From assembly GCF_014200595.1 (NCBI RefSeq), contig NZ_JACHCG010000001.1, positions 434,001-498,000 on the forward strand: a stretch of 64,000 nucleotides of DNA, in the 5' to 3' direction. The notes under the pieces were generated by a model. The model was not told the origin of the DNA, made no database searches, and worked only from the letters and a program-made list of their open reading frames with translations. The translations under genes were made by a program, and so were the position numbers. Numbering within the stretch: position 1 is the first letter of the stretch; every line of letters starts with the position of its first letter. Below, in pieces: positions 45,198 through 54,008 of this stretch. Source of the stretch: Pedobacter cryoconitis. GTDB taxonomy: Bacteria; Bacteroidota; Bacteroidia; Sphingobacteriales; Sphingobacteriaceae.

Positions 45198-46544
45198 ATG
45201 ACAGGACGGTTCCTTTTAAAATTAAGCTGTGTTTTTTTAATGACTACGATGCTTGTTACTACTGTAACAGCACAATCAAAGATTAATCCTGATTCCATCA
45301 GGACTAAAATGCAATGGTTTGCCGATGCAAAACTCGGCATATTTGTTCACTGGGGTATTTATGCAGTAAACGGGATTGATGAAAGCTGGAGCTTTTACAA
45401 TAAAAAGATTAGCCATGTTGATTATATGAAACAGCTAAAAGGCTTTACTGCTGCCCGGTACAATCCTGAAGAATGGGCTGCACTGATCAAGGAGAGCGGA
45501 GCTAAATATGCGGTGATGACCACCAAACATCACGATGGTGTTGCACTTTGGAACACGAAACAAAAACACTATAGTGTTGTGAAAAATACACCTGCAAAAA
45601 GAGATCTGCTCACTCCATTTTATGCTGCCCTGGATAAACAGGGGATTAAGCGTGGCGCTTATTATTCTTTGATAGATTGGAGTTCGCCAGATTATCCGGC
45701 ATTTACAAAAGATAGTACGCGTTATAAAATAAGTGATGATCCGGCACGCTGGCAGCGCTTTCTGACCTTTAACCAGGCTCAGATCGACGAAGTAAATAAA
45801 ACATTCAAACCTGATTTGTGGTGGTTTGATGGCGATTGGGAACATTCCGCGGCAGAATGGAAAGCACCGTTAATCCGTCAGAATATCTTAAAAATCAAGC
45901 CAGATGCTATCCTGAACGGACGCTTGCAGGGTTATGGCGATTATGATACTCCTGAACAGAATTTCCCGGTCAGCAGACCTCATTTTAACTGGTGGGAGCT
46001 TTGTATGACAATTAATAATAACTGGGGTTATCAGCCACAGGACACCGCATGGAAAACACCTGCTGAAGTGATTTCTATTTTTGCAGATGCGATCAGCAAT
46101 GGCGGAAATATGCTGCTGGATATTGGCCCGAAAGAAGATGGAACCATACCTGAACAGGAGGTTCATATTCTGAAAGAACTGGGTAAATGGAATAAGAAAA
46201 ATGGGGAAGCCATCTTTAATACATTAGGTGGTTTACCACAAGGCCATTTCTATGGGCCTACTACTTTATCAAAAGATTCTGCTACGTTGTATTTATTCCT
46301 TCCGGGGAAGGTTTCCGGAAATGTAGTAGTGAAAGGATTGAAAAATACGATTAAGAAAATCCGTATAGTTGGTACTTCCAGAACAATTGAACCCAAAATT
46401 GTTGGGAAAATCTCCTGGAGCCCGGTCCCGGGATTAGTATTTATTGATATTCCTGAAGATACACAGGATGAATACATGTCGGTACTGGCGCTGGAGCTCG
46501 ATAAGCCAGTAAGCTTATATCAAGGTCAGGGAGGGCTGAAATAG
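45198..46544 (+). CDS. Exported GH29 alpha-L-fucosidase
   Basis: A 448-residue glycosidase with signal peptide (cleavage near VTAQ). GH29 features are MQWFADAKLGIFVHWGIYAV, MTTKHHDGVALW, DLLTPFYAALDKQGIKRGAY and LWWFDGDWEHSAAEW, where the Asp of WFDGD is the expected nucleophile, then SNGGNMLLDIGPKEDGTIP. It would release alpha-L-fucose in the periplasm from glycans. It is convergent to the sugar porter/alpha-mannosidase operon, and a strong hairpin separates them. A TATGTTTA -7-like element lies at 45169-45176. Confidence 0.93.
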   Translation: MTGRFLLKLSCVFLMTTMLVTTVTAQSKINPDSIRTKMQWFADAKLGIFVHWGIYAVNGIDESWSFYNKKISHVDYMKQLKGFTAARYNPEEWAALIKESGAKYAVMTTKHHDGVALWNTKQKHYSVVKNTPAKRDLLTPFYAALDKQGIKRGAYYSLIDWSSPDYPAFTKDSTRYKISDDPARWQRFLTFNQAQIDEVNKTFKPDLWWFDGDWEHSAAEWKAPLIRQNILKIKPDAILNGRLQGYGDYDTPEQNFPVSRPHFNWWELCMTINNNWGYQPQDTAWKTPAEVISIFADAISNGGNMLLDIGPKEDGTIPEQEVHILKELGKWNKKNGEAIFNTLGGLPQGHFYGPTTLSKDSATLYLFLPGKVSGNVVVKGLKNTIKKIRIVGTSRTIEPKIVGKISWSPVPGLVFIDIPEDTQDEYMSVLALELDKPVSLYQGQGGLK

Positions 46545-46559
46545 CATAGCTTATAATTA

Positions 46560-46609
46560 AATACTTATATAAAGATATATAGATTTCTATATGTCTTTAT
46601 ATAAGTATT
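46560..46609. terminator. 23-bp stem hairpin between fucosidase and sugar porter
   Basis: Bases 46560-46582 pair with 46587-46609 (one G-T pair) around loop ATTT. It begins 16 bp after the fucosidase stop, and 15 bp separate it from the stop of the convergent porter gene. It is AT-rich and unusually long for a simple terminator, but the position fits a bidirectional one. Confidence 0.75.
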
Positions 46610-46624
46610 CTTTGATATGTAATG

Positions 46625-48034
46625 CTAATGTATAAAGATATCCTGTACCTCTTCCAGTGACTTTCCTTTAGTTTCGGGTACCATTTTGCAGACCACTATA
46701 AATGAAACCAGGCAGCAGGAAGCGAAAAACCAGAACGTGACAGCTGCACCAGCAGACCCCAGCAGTAAAGGAGTTAGCTGACCCACTATCGTATCTGCAA
46801 TCCACATGATCATGATACTTAATCCCATGGCTCTTCCGCGAATTCGTGTTGGAAAAATCTCTGAAGCAATTACAAATTTTAAAGGCCCTATAGAGAAGGC
46901 AAAACAGGCGAGAAATAAAATAATACTTATAACCAGCGCAATACTGTTTGTGGCTCCGCTGTAAAAGCACCAGCCTGTGAAAAACAAAGAAATAGTCGCA
47001 CCAACAGAACCAATAATATAAAGAGGCCTGCGGCCCATCTGGTCAACTTTCCATACCGCAATCAGGGTAAAAAGGAAGTTCGCCAAACCGAAAATGATCT
47101 GTCCTGACAAAGCATTGGTTATATTGACCCCTGCATCATTTAAAATACGGGGGCCATAATAAATAATCGCATTGATCCCGCTAAACTGAGAGAATAAAGG
47201 GAGTAACAACCCAATCAATAACGGCCTCCTCATCTCTTTCGCAAATAATTCTTTATAAGAGCCTGATTCTTGTTTTGGCGTTTTTTTAAGCAGGAAAACA
47301 TCCGCAGCTGCGCTTGCTGAACCACTGATCCTGGTTAAGATATTTATTCCTTCCTGCTCCCTGCCCTGATAGATCAGCCACCTCGGGCTTTCAGGCACAA
47401 AACACAACCCAATTAAAAATAACAAGGATGGAATAACACCTAAACCAAGCATCGATCTCCAGACCTCCTGAATCACTATATAATTTAATAGCTCTCCTAA
47501 TGACTGATGCTGATAAGTTAATGATAAGCTTAATAACCCCGCATTGGTCAGATAAGCCACGAGAATCCCTGCTGTTATCGCCAGTTGATAACAGGTAACC
47601 AGCCGGCCGCGGATAGCAGCGGGGGCTATTTCTGAAATATACAAGGGGGCGACAATGGACGCCACACCGACACCCATGCCGCCCATCATCCTTGCCAGAA
47701 TTAATAAGGTATAATCAATAGAGCCGGCCGTACCAATTGCCGAGCATAAGAACAGCAGAGCCGATAGCATCAGCAATTTCTTCCTGCCAAAACGGTCGCT
47801 CAGTTCTCCGGCAAACGCAACTCCGATAATACAGCCGACCAGCGCAGAGGAAACAAACCAGCCTTCTGCTGCTGGTGACAAACTAAACTGTTGTTTTACA
47901 AAAGGTAATACGCCAGAAATAACAGCCATATCAAAGCCGAAAAGCAGGCCACCCAACGTGGCCACTAAGGTAATAGCGATTAAAAAGAGCGTTGATTTTG
48001 GAGAGGAAACCTGTGGTTCATTCTTAAGGTTCAT
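46625..48034 (-). CDS. MFS sugar porter
   Basis: A 469-residue transporter with 12 predicted helices. Sugar-porter signatures are GGLLFGFDMAVISGVLPFV, LSDRFGRKKLLML, PESPRWLIYQGREQEG, the RxGRR motif (QMGRRPLYI) and the C-terminal PETKGKSLEEV. It imports a hexose, probably by proton symport, across the inner membrane. It follows the alpha-mannosidase gene by 17 bp, and its likely substrate is mannose released by that enzyme. Confidence 0.92.
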   Translation of the reverse strand: MNLKNEPQVSSPKSTLFLIAITLVATLGGLLFGFDMAVISGVLPFVKQQFSLSPAAEGWFVSSALVGCIIGVAFAGELSDRFGRKKLLMLSALLFLCSAIGTAGSIDYTLLILARMMGGMGVGVASIVAPLYISEIAPAAIRGRLVTCYQLAITAGILVAYLTNAGLLSLSLTYQHQSLGELLNYIVIQEVWRSMLGLGVIPSLLFLIGLCFVPESPRWLIYQGREQEGINILTRISGSASAAADVFLLKKTPKQESGSYKELFAKEMRRPLLIGLLLPLFSQFSGINAIIYYGPRILNDAGVNITNALSGQIIFGLANFLFTLIAVWKVDQMGRRPLYIIGSVGATISLFFTGWCFYSGATNSIALVISIILFLACFAFSIGPLKFVIASEIFPTRIRGRAMGLSIMIMWIADTIVGQLTPLLLGSAGAAVTFWFFASCCLVSFIVVCKMVPETKGKSLEEVQDIFIH

Positions 48035-48051
48035 AGCTGTTTAAGGTTAAT

Positions 48052-50958
48052 TCAATTTTCAATACAAATAGTCATCATCCCTTTTGAAGGAAGGTTAAAG
48101 TGGTTCTTTAATGACTTTTTGCGTGTTTCTAAAAGATCGCTTTCCCAAATATTCAGGGATGAATTGTTTTTTGGATTAATGTTCACCTCGCTATCCTGGT
48201 CCCCACAATTGACCAGCTGCAACAAGATACGCTTTCCATCATCAGCTTTTTTAATAGCTTCGATGTACACATTGTTTCCTTGAATAGCAAATGGCAATCC
48301 TTTTTCTATATTTTCAGCAGCGGGTGCGACGAGCAGCGGCTGATGATTATTGAGCCCGGTTTGATTCGCCTGGTAACTATCATATCCGTTTTCATGTGCC
48401 GTTATAAAATAATGGAAAGTAACCAGTCCTTGCTGATCGGCCTTAAAATTTGTATGCCATAAGTTATTCATCACCCACGAATAAATACGAGAAGATTGTG
48501 GCGTAAATGATAACCAGAGTGGTGCATGTGGTAAGCCGCCAAGCAGATTGGCCGTAGTTATCTTTCCAATTTCAAATAATGGGGCATCAGGGCTGGACAG
48601 GGTAATCCCATACCTATTATTTGATACGTCTATCCATCTTTGCATTGTATACCAATTCCTGTTTGAATAAGGCAACTGATCAGTTTCTGCAGTAATACTT
48701 CCCCATGGAATGCTGTAACGGACTTTGGCATCCGGTACATGAAAAGGAAAGGCGAAATGAACACTTTCCTTCGTCCTGATTGCTTTTTTATTAATTGTGT
48801 TAATCAGCTCAATTTGATCAAGGCCAGTAATTAACCGTATTTCCCTGGTAATTCCGTTAGTGCCAGGCGCAGCGGAAGTAATTAGTAAACTATTAACCAC
48901 AGGCCCTTTCTCTTTGACAGTTATCCTGGCATTTGAACTCGTCTGAATTTTCTCAATAGAATCACCAGGCATATATAAATACTGATTCAGGCCGGCAGAA
49001 TCTGCGGATAGATAATTGCGGTGATCAGCGAGCTTAATTAGTTTTTTAATGTCACCTGTTTGCGGTGCCAGTTCAATTTGATAAACTCCGTTACTTATTG
49101 TATTTCCAGCAAGCCGATTTGTTCCCGGACTTTTGCTATAAGCTTTTCCCGGATGAATACTAAAAGTACTTTTCCCCATTTGAGGAACCTGTTCTGCTAC
49201 AAAAGCCAGCTCACCAGTACTTAAACGCTGAGATACTATGGGTTTTCCAGATGAATTTTTAACGAGATCCCCATTTTTACTTAAAGATGCAGGCACATAA
49301 ACTATTGCTGTACGTGACCAGGAAACAGTATTGTAAACATCAATCTGGTTAGCTTTATTCAGATCGCTTTTTAAAGACTGCGTACTTAAAGTATCAATAA
49401 TTTCTTTCGCTTTCAATACATAAGATTGTTTGACTGCCCATTCACTTTTTACCTTTTCGTCATCAGGATGAGATACGCTATTAAACGCACCCCAGGTATG
49501 CTCATTAAATAAGAGTAAGTTTTTCCAGCTTTCCTCAAAACGCTGAACAGGATAAGATGATTTGTTGCGAATAGCCCATACCGCATCTGCTTGTTTGAGC
49601 TGATCAGATAAATTACGGCTGAGTGCAGTTTCTTTAGCCGCAGAAGATACACCATCAGTCCAGTACTCTGTATAATCTCCGGCAAAAAAAGGGATTTCAG
49701 CCGCATACTTTTGTTCAAAATCAGTAAAAAACTGTTGCGTAGAAGTAATGATCAGCTGCGGAGATGCATATTTTTCATTCCATGCCTTAACAGCATCCGG
49801 TAACTCCGGGTCAATTGGCGCATTATCACTCATCGCCCAGGTTAAAATGGACATATCATAAGGGAAACCTTTTTGTGCCAACTCATCGAGATAGTCAAAT
49901 AAATAGGGATTAAGGAAGTTTTCTGAAGGATGACCGGTGTAAAAAGGTTTTGGATCTTTAATCGTAAAGAAGTTAGGTATTTTGTCTCCTTTGAGCTGAT
50001 AACCCAGTGAATAAGGTTGACATTGCCAGAAAAGGAGTTTCTGCTGGCCAGAAGGGGAGAGCCAGTAAAAAGGTTTATCCTGCCATTTGGCTAAATTCCC
50101 AATGCGGTCTGACGCATTCGGGCCAGAGAGAAAATACCGGATCCCTGTTTGTTCAACTTGTGCCGCCAAACCCCAGGAAGCTCCCGGTACATCACCCTGA
50201 AATAAAGTGTTGATCTCAATGCCCTGCTCTTTTGCCAGTTTTTGTGATTTAGCAAACATTTGCATCAATTGTCTGGAATCGGTAAGACTGGTATTGATAT
50301 TTCCATAAGCACCATCCAAACTGATCCATCCTTTTTTTACAGCATTCCAGAACCTGTTTTTTTTCTCCTGACTGGCAAGCGATAGATAATTATCTACCAC
50401 CCATATCGCTTCAGTTGTCCATTTGAAGCGTGCAGCAGCGGGATAGTCTTTTGTTTTTTCTGCAAGAGCGATAGCTTCATCAATATTGTCCAGATGCAGT
50501 TTCAGCACTTTGGCCTGTGTATTGGTATAGCCGATATCCACATGAGAATGCGGCAGGACATAGATATTCCAGCTTCTTGAAGGCTCAACAATGCAGCGTG
50601 CCGTATAGATTTGATGATTAATAGAAACCGAAACCGTTGCCTGTGTGGCCTTTTTTACCGGAATACCCGGCAAAGGGATTTCCAAAGACTCAGCTCCTTT
50701 GTTATTTGCAGGGATAATGATCTTTTCCGTTAAGTTATTAAAAGATACAGAGATTTCTCCTTGCTGATAGTTTTTTCCGTTTTTAAAAATCAACCTGACC
50801 ATCCTTCTGCTTTCCCCCTTATACTTTAAATAAGCTATGGTTGGTTGTAGTTGAATGTCCGTAAAAATAGCTTGCTGAGCAGATATATTAAAGCTGTTCA
50901 AGGTTAGAAAAGCAATAAATAGTATTTTAAATTGATGTTTTTTAGGTATGGTTCCCAT
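48052..50958 (-). CDS. Exported GH38-type alpha-mannosidase
   Basis: A 968-residue glycosidase with a signal peptide (FKILFIAFLTLNSFNISAQQ). The GH38 N-terminal domain has the metal-binding LPHSHVDIGYTNTQAKVLKL, then FKWTTEAIWVVDNYL, and GDVPGASWGLAAQVEQTGIR where the catalytic Asp region lies. The C-terminal GH38 beta domains follow (LITGLDQIELINTINK). It would remove alpha-mannose in the periplasm. The ATG at 50958 is preferred over an in-frame start at 50988 that overlaps the upstream gene. Gaps of 20 bp upstream and 17 bp downstream show a three-gene operon. Confidence 0.9.
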   Translation of the reverse strand: MGTIPKKHQFKILFIAFLTLNSFNISAQQAIFTDIQLQPTIAYLKYKGESRRMVRLIFKNGKNYQQGEISVSFNNLTEKIIIPANNKGAESLEIPLPGIPVKKATQATVSVSINHQIYTARCIVEPSRSWNIYVLPHSHVDIGYTNTQAKVLKLHLDNIDEAIALAEKTKDYPAAARFKWTTEAIWVVDNYLSLASQEKKNRFWNAVKKGWISLDGAYGNINTSLTDSRQLMQMFAKSQKLAKEQGIEINTLFQGDVPGASWGLAAQVEQTGIRYFLSGPNASDRIGNLAKWQDKPFYWLSPSGQQKLLFWQCQPYSLGYQLKGDKIPNFFTIKDPKPFYTGHPSENFLNPYLFDYLDELAQKGFPYDMSILTWAMSDNAPIDPELPDAVKAWNEKYASPQLIITSTQQFFTDFEQKYAAEIPFFAGDYTEYWTDGVSSAAKETALSRNLSDQLKQADAVWAIRNKSSYPVQRFEESWKNLLLFNEHTWGAFNSVSHPDDEKVKSEWAVKQSYVLKAKEIIDTLSTQSLKSDLNKANQIDVYNTVSWSRTAIVYVPASLSKNGDLVKNSSGKPIVSQRLSTGELAFVAEQVPQMGKSTFSIHPGKAYSKSPGTNRLAGNTISNGVYQIELAPQTGDIKKLIKLADHRNYLSADSAGLNQYLYMPGDSIEKIQTSSNARITVKEKGPVVNSLLITSAAPGTNGITREIRLITGLDQIELINTINKKAIRTKESVHFAFPFHVPDAKVRYSIPWGSITAETDQLPYSNRNWYTMQRWIDVSNNRYGITLSSPDAPLFEIGKITTANLLGGLPHAPLWLSFTPQSSRIYSWVMNNLWHTNFKADQQGLVTFHYFITAHENGYDSYQANQTGLNNHQPLLVAPAAENIEKGLPFAIQGNNVYIEAIKKADDGKRILLQLVNCGDQDSEVNINPKNNSSLNIWESDLLETRKKSLKNHFNLPSKGMMTICIEN

Positions 50959-50978
50959 GGTGGTGGTCTTTAAATTAA

Positions 50979-52784
50979 TTAACAACATTCGTCTTTTACA
51001 AAGGCAGTGAGGACTTTAGCACGTCCCTTGCTTTTATTGATGATTTGATATTGTACTGCATCAGCAGGAATAATAAAAGTTTCCGCATAATGGATCTCCT
51101 GTTCCATTTCTCCGGTTCTAACCAAAATAAGCTCTCCTTCTACCACGCTTAAGATGTGACATTGTCCTTTGGTATGCCCTTCAACAATGGTGTCAAATTC
51201 AAAACGGTGAATCGCATAAAAGTGATCAGGATGCGTAATCAAATTAACAACCTGCCAGTCATTGCCCTGCTGAATGATACTTTGTTTTGCAATCAGGGTG
51301 TCTTTAACTACATCGCCCTTTCTTTCAAAGTTCAGGTTAGCGAAAGCGCGGTCAATATTCAATGGTCGTGGTTTGCCATTTAAATCAGGACGCAGCCAAT
51401 CGTACATCTTAAAGGTGAAAATATAAGGGGTTGCACTAATCTCCAGTACCAGGTTGTCCTTACCTGAACTATGCACAGTGCCGTTTGGAATCAAAAAAAG
51501 CTCATGTTTTTTAGAATCAAATGTCTGTACATAATCTTCCACCGCTACAGGTATGTGCTGGTTAAAGCTTTCTTGCAGCACGTGTTTAAATTCTTCCTGA
51601 TTGATGTTTTCCTGGAAACCTAAATATACCTTGGCCTGTTCCTTATGGTCAAGAATGTAATAAGTTTCATCTTGTGTAAAGTCTTCACCAAAATGTTCTT
51701 TCGTATAAGCTACAGCAGGATGGCACTGTAAAGACAATTTATCCCCATCCATTGTATCCAGAAAATCAAAACGGATAGGAAAGTGATAACCGAAGCGTTT
51801 TGCTGCCTTACCTAAAATTGCGTTACTGTTATGGAAAAGGAGCATATCAAAAGATACTTCCAGTAACCTGCCTTCATTTTCCAGTATAATTCCATTTTCA
51901 GGAGCAATCAATTCAAACGACCAGGCATAATTCACAACTGCCTGATTCAGACCTGCTATATTTTCTTTGATCCACTGACCTCCCCATACCCCAGGTTCAA
52001 ACCATGGCCTGGCTCTGAAAGCATGTCTGGACATTTTAGTCAATGCAGTGCGGAGCGCTGTACCGCTCATCCAGGAAATTTCTGTGATCCGCTGTTCGTC
52101 CACAATGACATCGATATGGGCTAATAACTGCTGTTTGTGTTTATTTAGAACTGGCCAGTCTACAAAATAAAAACGTTTATACTGTAGTTTAGGATCTGTA
52201 GTGGTTATTGCACCCAGATTATAGAGGTGGTTCGCTCTGGAACGGAACTGTATCTCATTTTTAGGGACATCAATATAAATGATTTTGGCATCAACAGGGG
52301 CTAATGCAGCGCCACAGCCATAAACAATAGTGAGCTCCTGGGAAACAGGCTGAATTAAACTGAGCTTTTCTGTATCAAAAAAGTCTTTTAATTCCCCTTC
52401 GTATCTTTTACCAAATACGGGATCATCCTGTTGCAGGTTCTTTTCAATTAGCTGATCGATTACCAGGCTGTTTTTCAACGCGGTATCGATCGAAATCCAA
52501 TTTACAGTTTTACCCTTCTGTACTAAATGTTCATGGAGTTGTCTGACAAAGACATCCCAGTAAACGCCAGAATAACCATCAATAATAATATTTTGATGCT
52601 GATCGATGATCCATTCAGACAGGCCATTAAAATCATGATGTATGGTATCTTCAATTTTAAAGGCAGGATATATAGCATATCCTGGCTCAGCGGTTTGAGC
52701 TTTTTTTTCTGGAATAACAAACTGCGTTGTATTTCGCAAGGAACCGATATCGGTATTTATTCCGTCTGGGTAAGGGTCAGTCAT
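50979..52784 (-). CDS. Class I phosphomannose isomerase fused to a degenerate P-loop domain
   Basis: A 601-residue protein. The C-terminal half is a type I phosphomannose isomerase: LSLQCHPAVAYTKEHFG carries zinc ligands, LIPNGTVHSSG the conserved His, and LEISATPYIFTFKMYDW the family block; a C-terminal cupin follows. It would convert mannose-6-P and fructose-6-P. Residues about 60-240 instead resemble a uridine-kinase-like P-loop domain whose loop reads IIDGYSGVYWD, lacking the usual GxGKT/S, with CGAALAPVDAKIIYIDVPKN later. The start is the ATG at 52784, since an upstream TTG at 52817 lies inside the promoter's -7 element. First gene of the mannosidase operon. Confidence 0.88.
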   Translation of the reverse strand: MTDPYPDGINTDIGSLRNTTQFVIPEKKAQTAEPGYAIYPAFKIEDTIHHDFNGLSEWIIDQHQNIIIDGYSGVYWDVFVRQLHEHLVQKGKTVNWISIDTALKNSLVIDQLIEKNLQQDDPVFGKRYEGELKDFFDTEKLSLIQPVSQELTIVYGCGAALAPVDAKIIYIDVPKNEIQFRSRANHLYNLGAITTTDPKLQYKRFYFVDWPVLNKHKQQLLAHIDVIVDEQRITEISWMSGTALRTALTKMSRHAFRARPWFEPGVWGGQWIKENIAGLNQAVVNYAWSFELIAPENGIILENEGRLLEVSFDMLLFHNSNAILGKAAKRFGYHFPIRFDFLDTMDGDKLSLQCHPAVAYTKEHFGEDFTQDETYYILDHKEQAKVYLGFQENINQEEFKHVLQESFNQHIPVAVEDYVQTFDSKKHELFLIPNGTVHSSGKDNLVLEISATPYIFTFKMYDWLRPDLNGKPRPLNIDRAFANLNFERKGDVVKDTLIAKQSIIQQGNDWQVVNLITHPDHFYAIHRFEFDTIVEGHTKGQCHILSVVEGELILVRTGEMEQEIHYAETFIIPADAVQYQIINKSKGRAKVLTAFVKDECC

Positions 52785-52814
52785 TACGTTTGGTTGGTTA
52801 TATGTTATAATGTC

Positions 52815-52846
52815 CAAACATATGACATTTCTCTTAAATATTCAAA
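52815..52846 (-). promoter_or_regulatory. Promoter with overlapping dyad for the phosphomannose isomerase operon
   Basis: Minus-strand TTTG (52843-52846), 20 nt, then TATGTTTG (52815-52822) matches the Bacteroidota consensus exactly. TGTTTGGACA overlaps it, and a wider dyad AATGTC-N9-GACATT spans 52809-52829. The transcript leader would carry TAACCAACCAAA, shared with the promoter at 53903. Confidence 0.7.
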
Positions 52847-52870
52847 GGCCTTTTTTAAATCGATTAAAAT

Positions 52871-53605
52871 CTAATGATTTCTTCGGCTTTCTACGGTGTA
52901 GATAAAACTCTCCGCATTGTAATAGCCTAAGTTATATTCCATTGCGCGGTCTCCCTGGTCATAAACGAACCTCTTTCTGAATAAAATGGGGCTTCCGGTT
53001 TCCACCTCCAGTTTTCCGGCAATAAATTTATTTGCTGTGATGGCACTGATCTCTTCCTTCGATAAATTAGCGATTACTGAATGTTCTGTTTCCAGCATTT
53101 CATATAAAGGCTGCTTAAAATCTTCTTCTCCTGTAAGCCCGATCCTGGGGTGAAAGTAAGAGATGAAATAAACAAAAGCACCCTCAGCTCCACCACGTAA
53201 ACGTTCTAATTTCAAGATTTTTTTATCTGTTTTAATATCAAATAAATTAGCGATCTGTTCGTCAGGATATACCCAGCTCACATGAAGTTCATAGTTTTTA
53301 ACAGGTATGCCCCGGGCTTTCATTTCTTGAGAGAAACTGAGCCAGTTCATTGATTTAGAGCTGATTTTAGATGGAGCGACCTTAGTTCCATATCCCTTTT
53401 TCCGAACTAGTAATTCTTCATAAACCAGTTTGTTTAAGGCTTGGCGAAGTGTAGTCCGGGAGATCGCCAGCTTTTTTGCAAGATCGACTTCATTGGGTAA
53501 CAGTTTACCAGCCTGGTAAGCCGGGTCTTTGATCAGTTCTCTCAATAAGAGTTCGGCCTGGATGTGAAGGGGGATATGACTTTTATGGTCGATGGAAATA
53601 TTCAT
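52871..53605 (-). CDS. GntR-family regulator, HutC-type (UTRA domain)
   Basis: A 244-residue repressor. The N-terminal winged helix (LLRELIKDPAYQAGKLLPNE, SRTTLRQALNKLVYEELLVR, KKGYGTKV) is followed by a UTRA effector domain (KILKLERLRGGAEGAFVYFI, GSPILFRKRFVYD). HutC-type regulators sense phosphorylated sugars or related metabolites. The ATG at 53605 gives the standard GntR start; the upstream in-frame start at 53722 adds a non-family stretch. It lies between two operons whose promoters carry the same motif, so it is the best candidate for their repressor. Confidence 0.9.
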   Translation of the reverse strand: MNISIDHKSHIPLHIQAELLLRELIKDPAYQAGKLLPNEVDLAKKLAISRTTLRQALNKLVYEELLVRKKGYGTKVAPSKISSKSMNWLSFSQEMKARGIPVKNYELHVSWVYPDEQIANLFDIKTDKKILKLERLRGGAEGAFVYFISYFHPRIGLTGEEDFKQPLYEMLETEHSVIANLSKEEISAITANKFIAGKLEVETGSPILFRKRFVYDQGDRAMEYNLGYYNAESFIYTVESRRNH

Positions 53606-53879
53606 GGTCAACTTAATAATGATGGGATTATCAGTTGTAAACTTAAGCTTTTTAGTACATACATAGCAAATTGGAATGTAGGTATATATCCAATGCAGGT
53701 TGACAACCTGAAAACTGATCATCCCTGGTTAAGCCGGATGAACAAAAATATCACTCAGACGAAAAGTCAAATGTTATCAAATATTATTCTCAATGGCAAG
53801 TATGAATAATAAGTAAAATGGCAATCAAACCCCAATAAAGCTTAACCGTTTTATCAATATGAAAAAAGATCATCTAAAA

Positions 53880-53910
53880 TTTGGAAATACCTAGAATACT
53901 TCTATGTTTG
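53880..53910 (+). promoter_or_regulatory. Promoter of the six-hairpin glycosidase - SusC - SusD operon
   Basis: TTTG (53880-53883), 19 nt, TATGTTTG (53903-53910) is an exact Bacteroidota promoter; TGTTTGTACA overlaps it and TAACCAACCAAA follows in the leader, as at the 52815 promoter. It occupies part of the 403-bp gap 53606-54008. The rest of that gap holds only the GntR gene's own upstream region and a leader of about 90 nt. Confidence 0.75.
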
Positions 53911-54008
53911 TACATAACTATTAACCAACCAAATATAAACGGTAATCATGTTCTCTCGTAAAAACAGGAGCATGTGCGCTTTTATTTATTGTATTTAAAT
54001 AAAACTGA

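Noticed and set aside
53564..53809. Plus-strand open frame overlapping the GntR 5' end
   Set aside because: It runs mostly antisense to the winged helix and the GntR control region, with no start context or domain.
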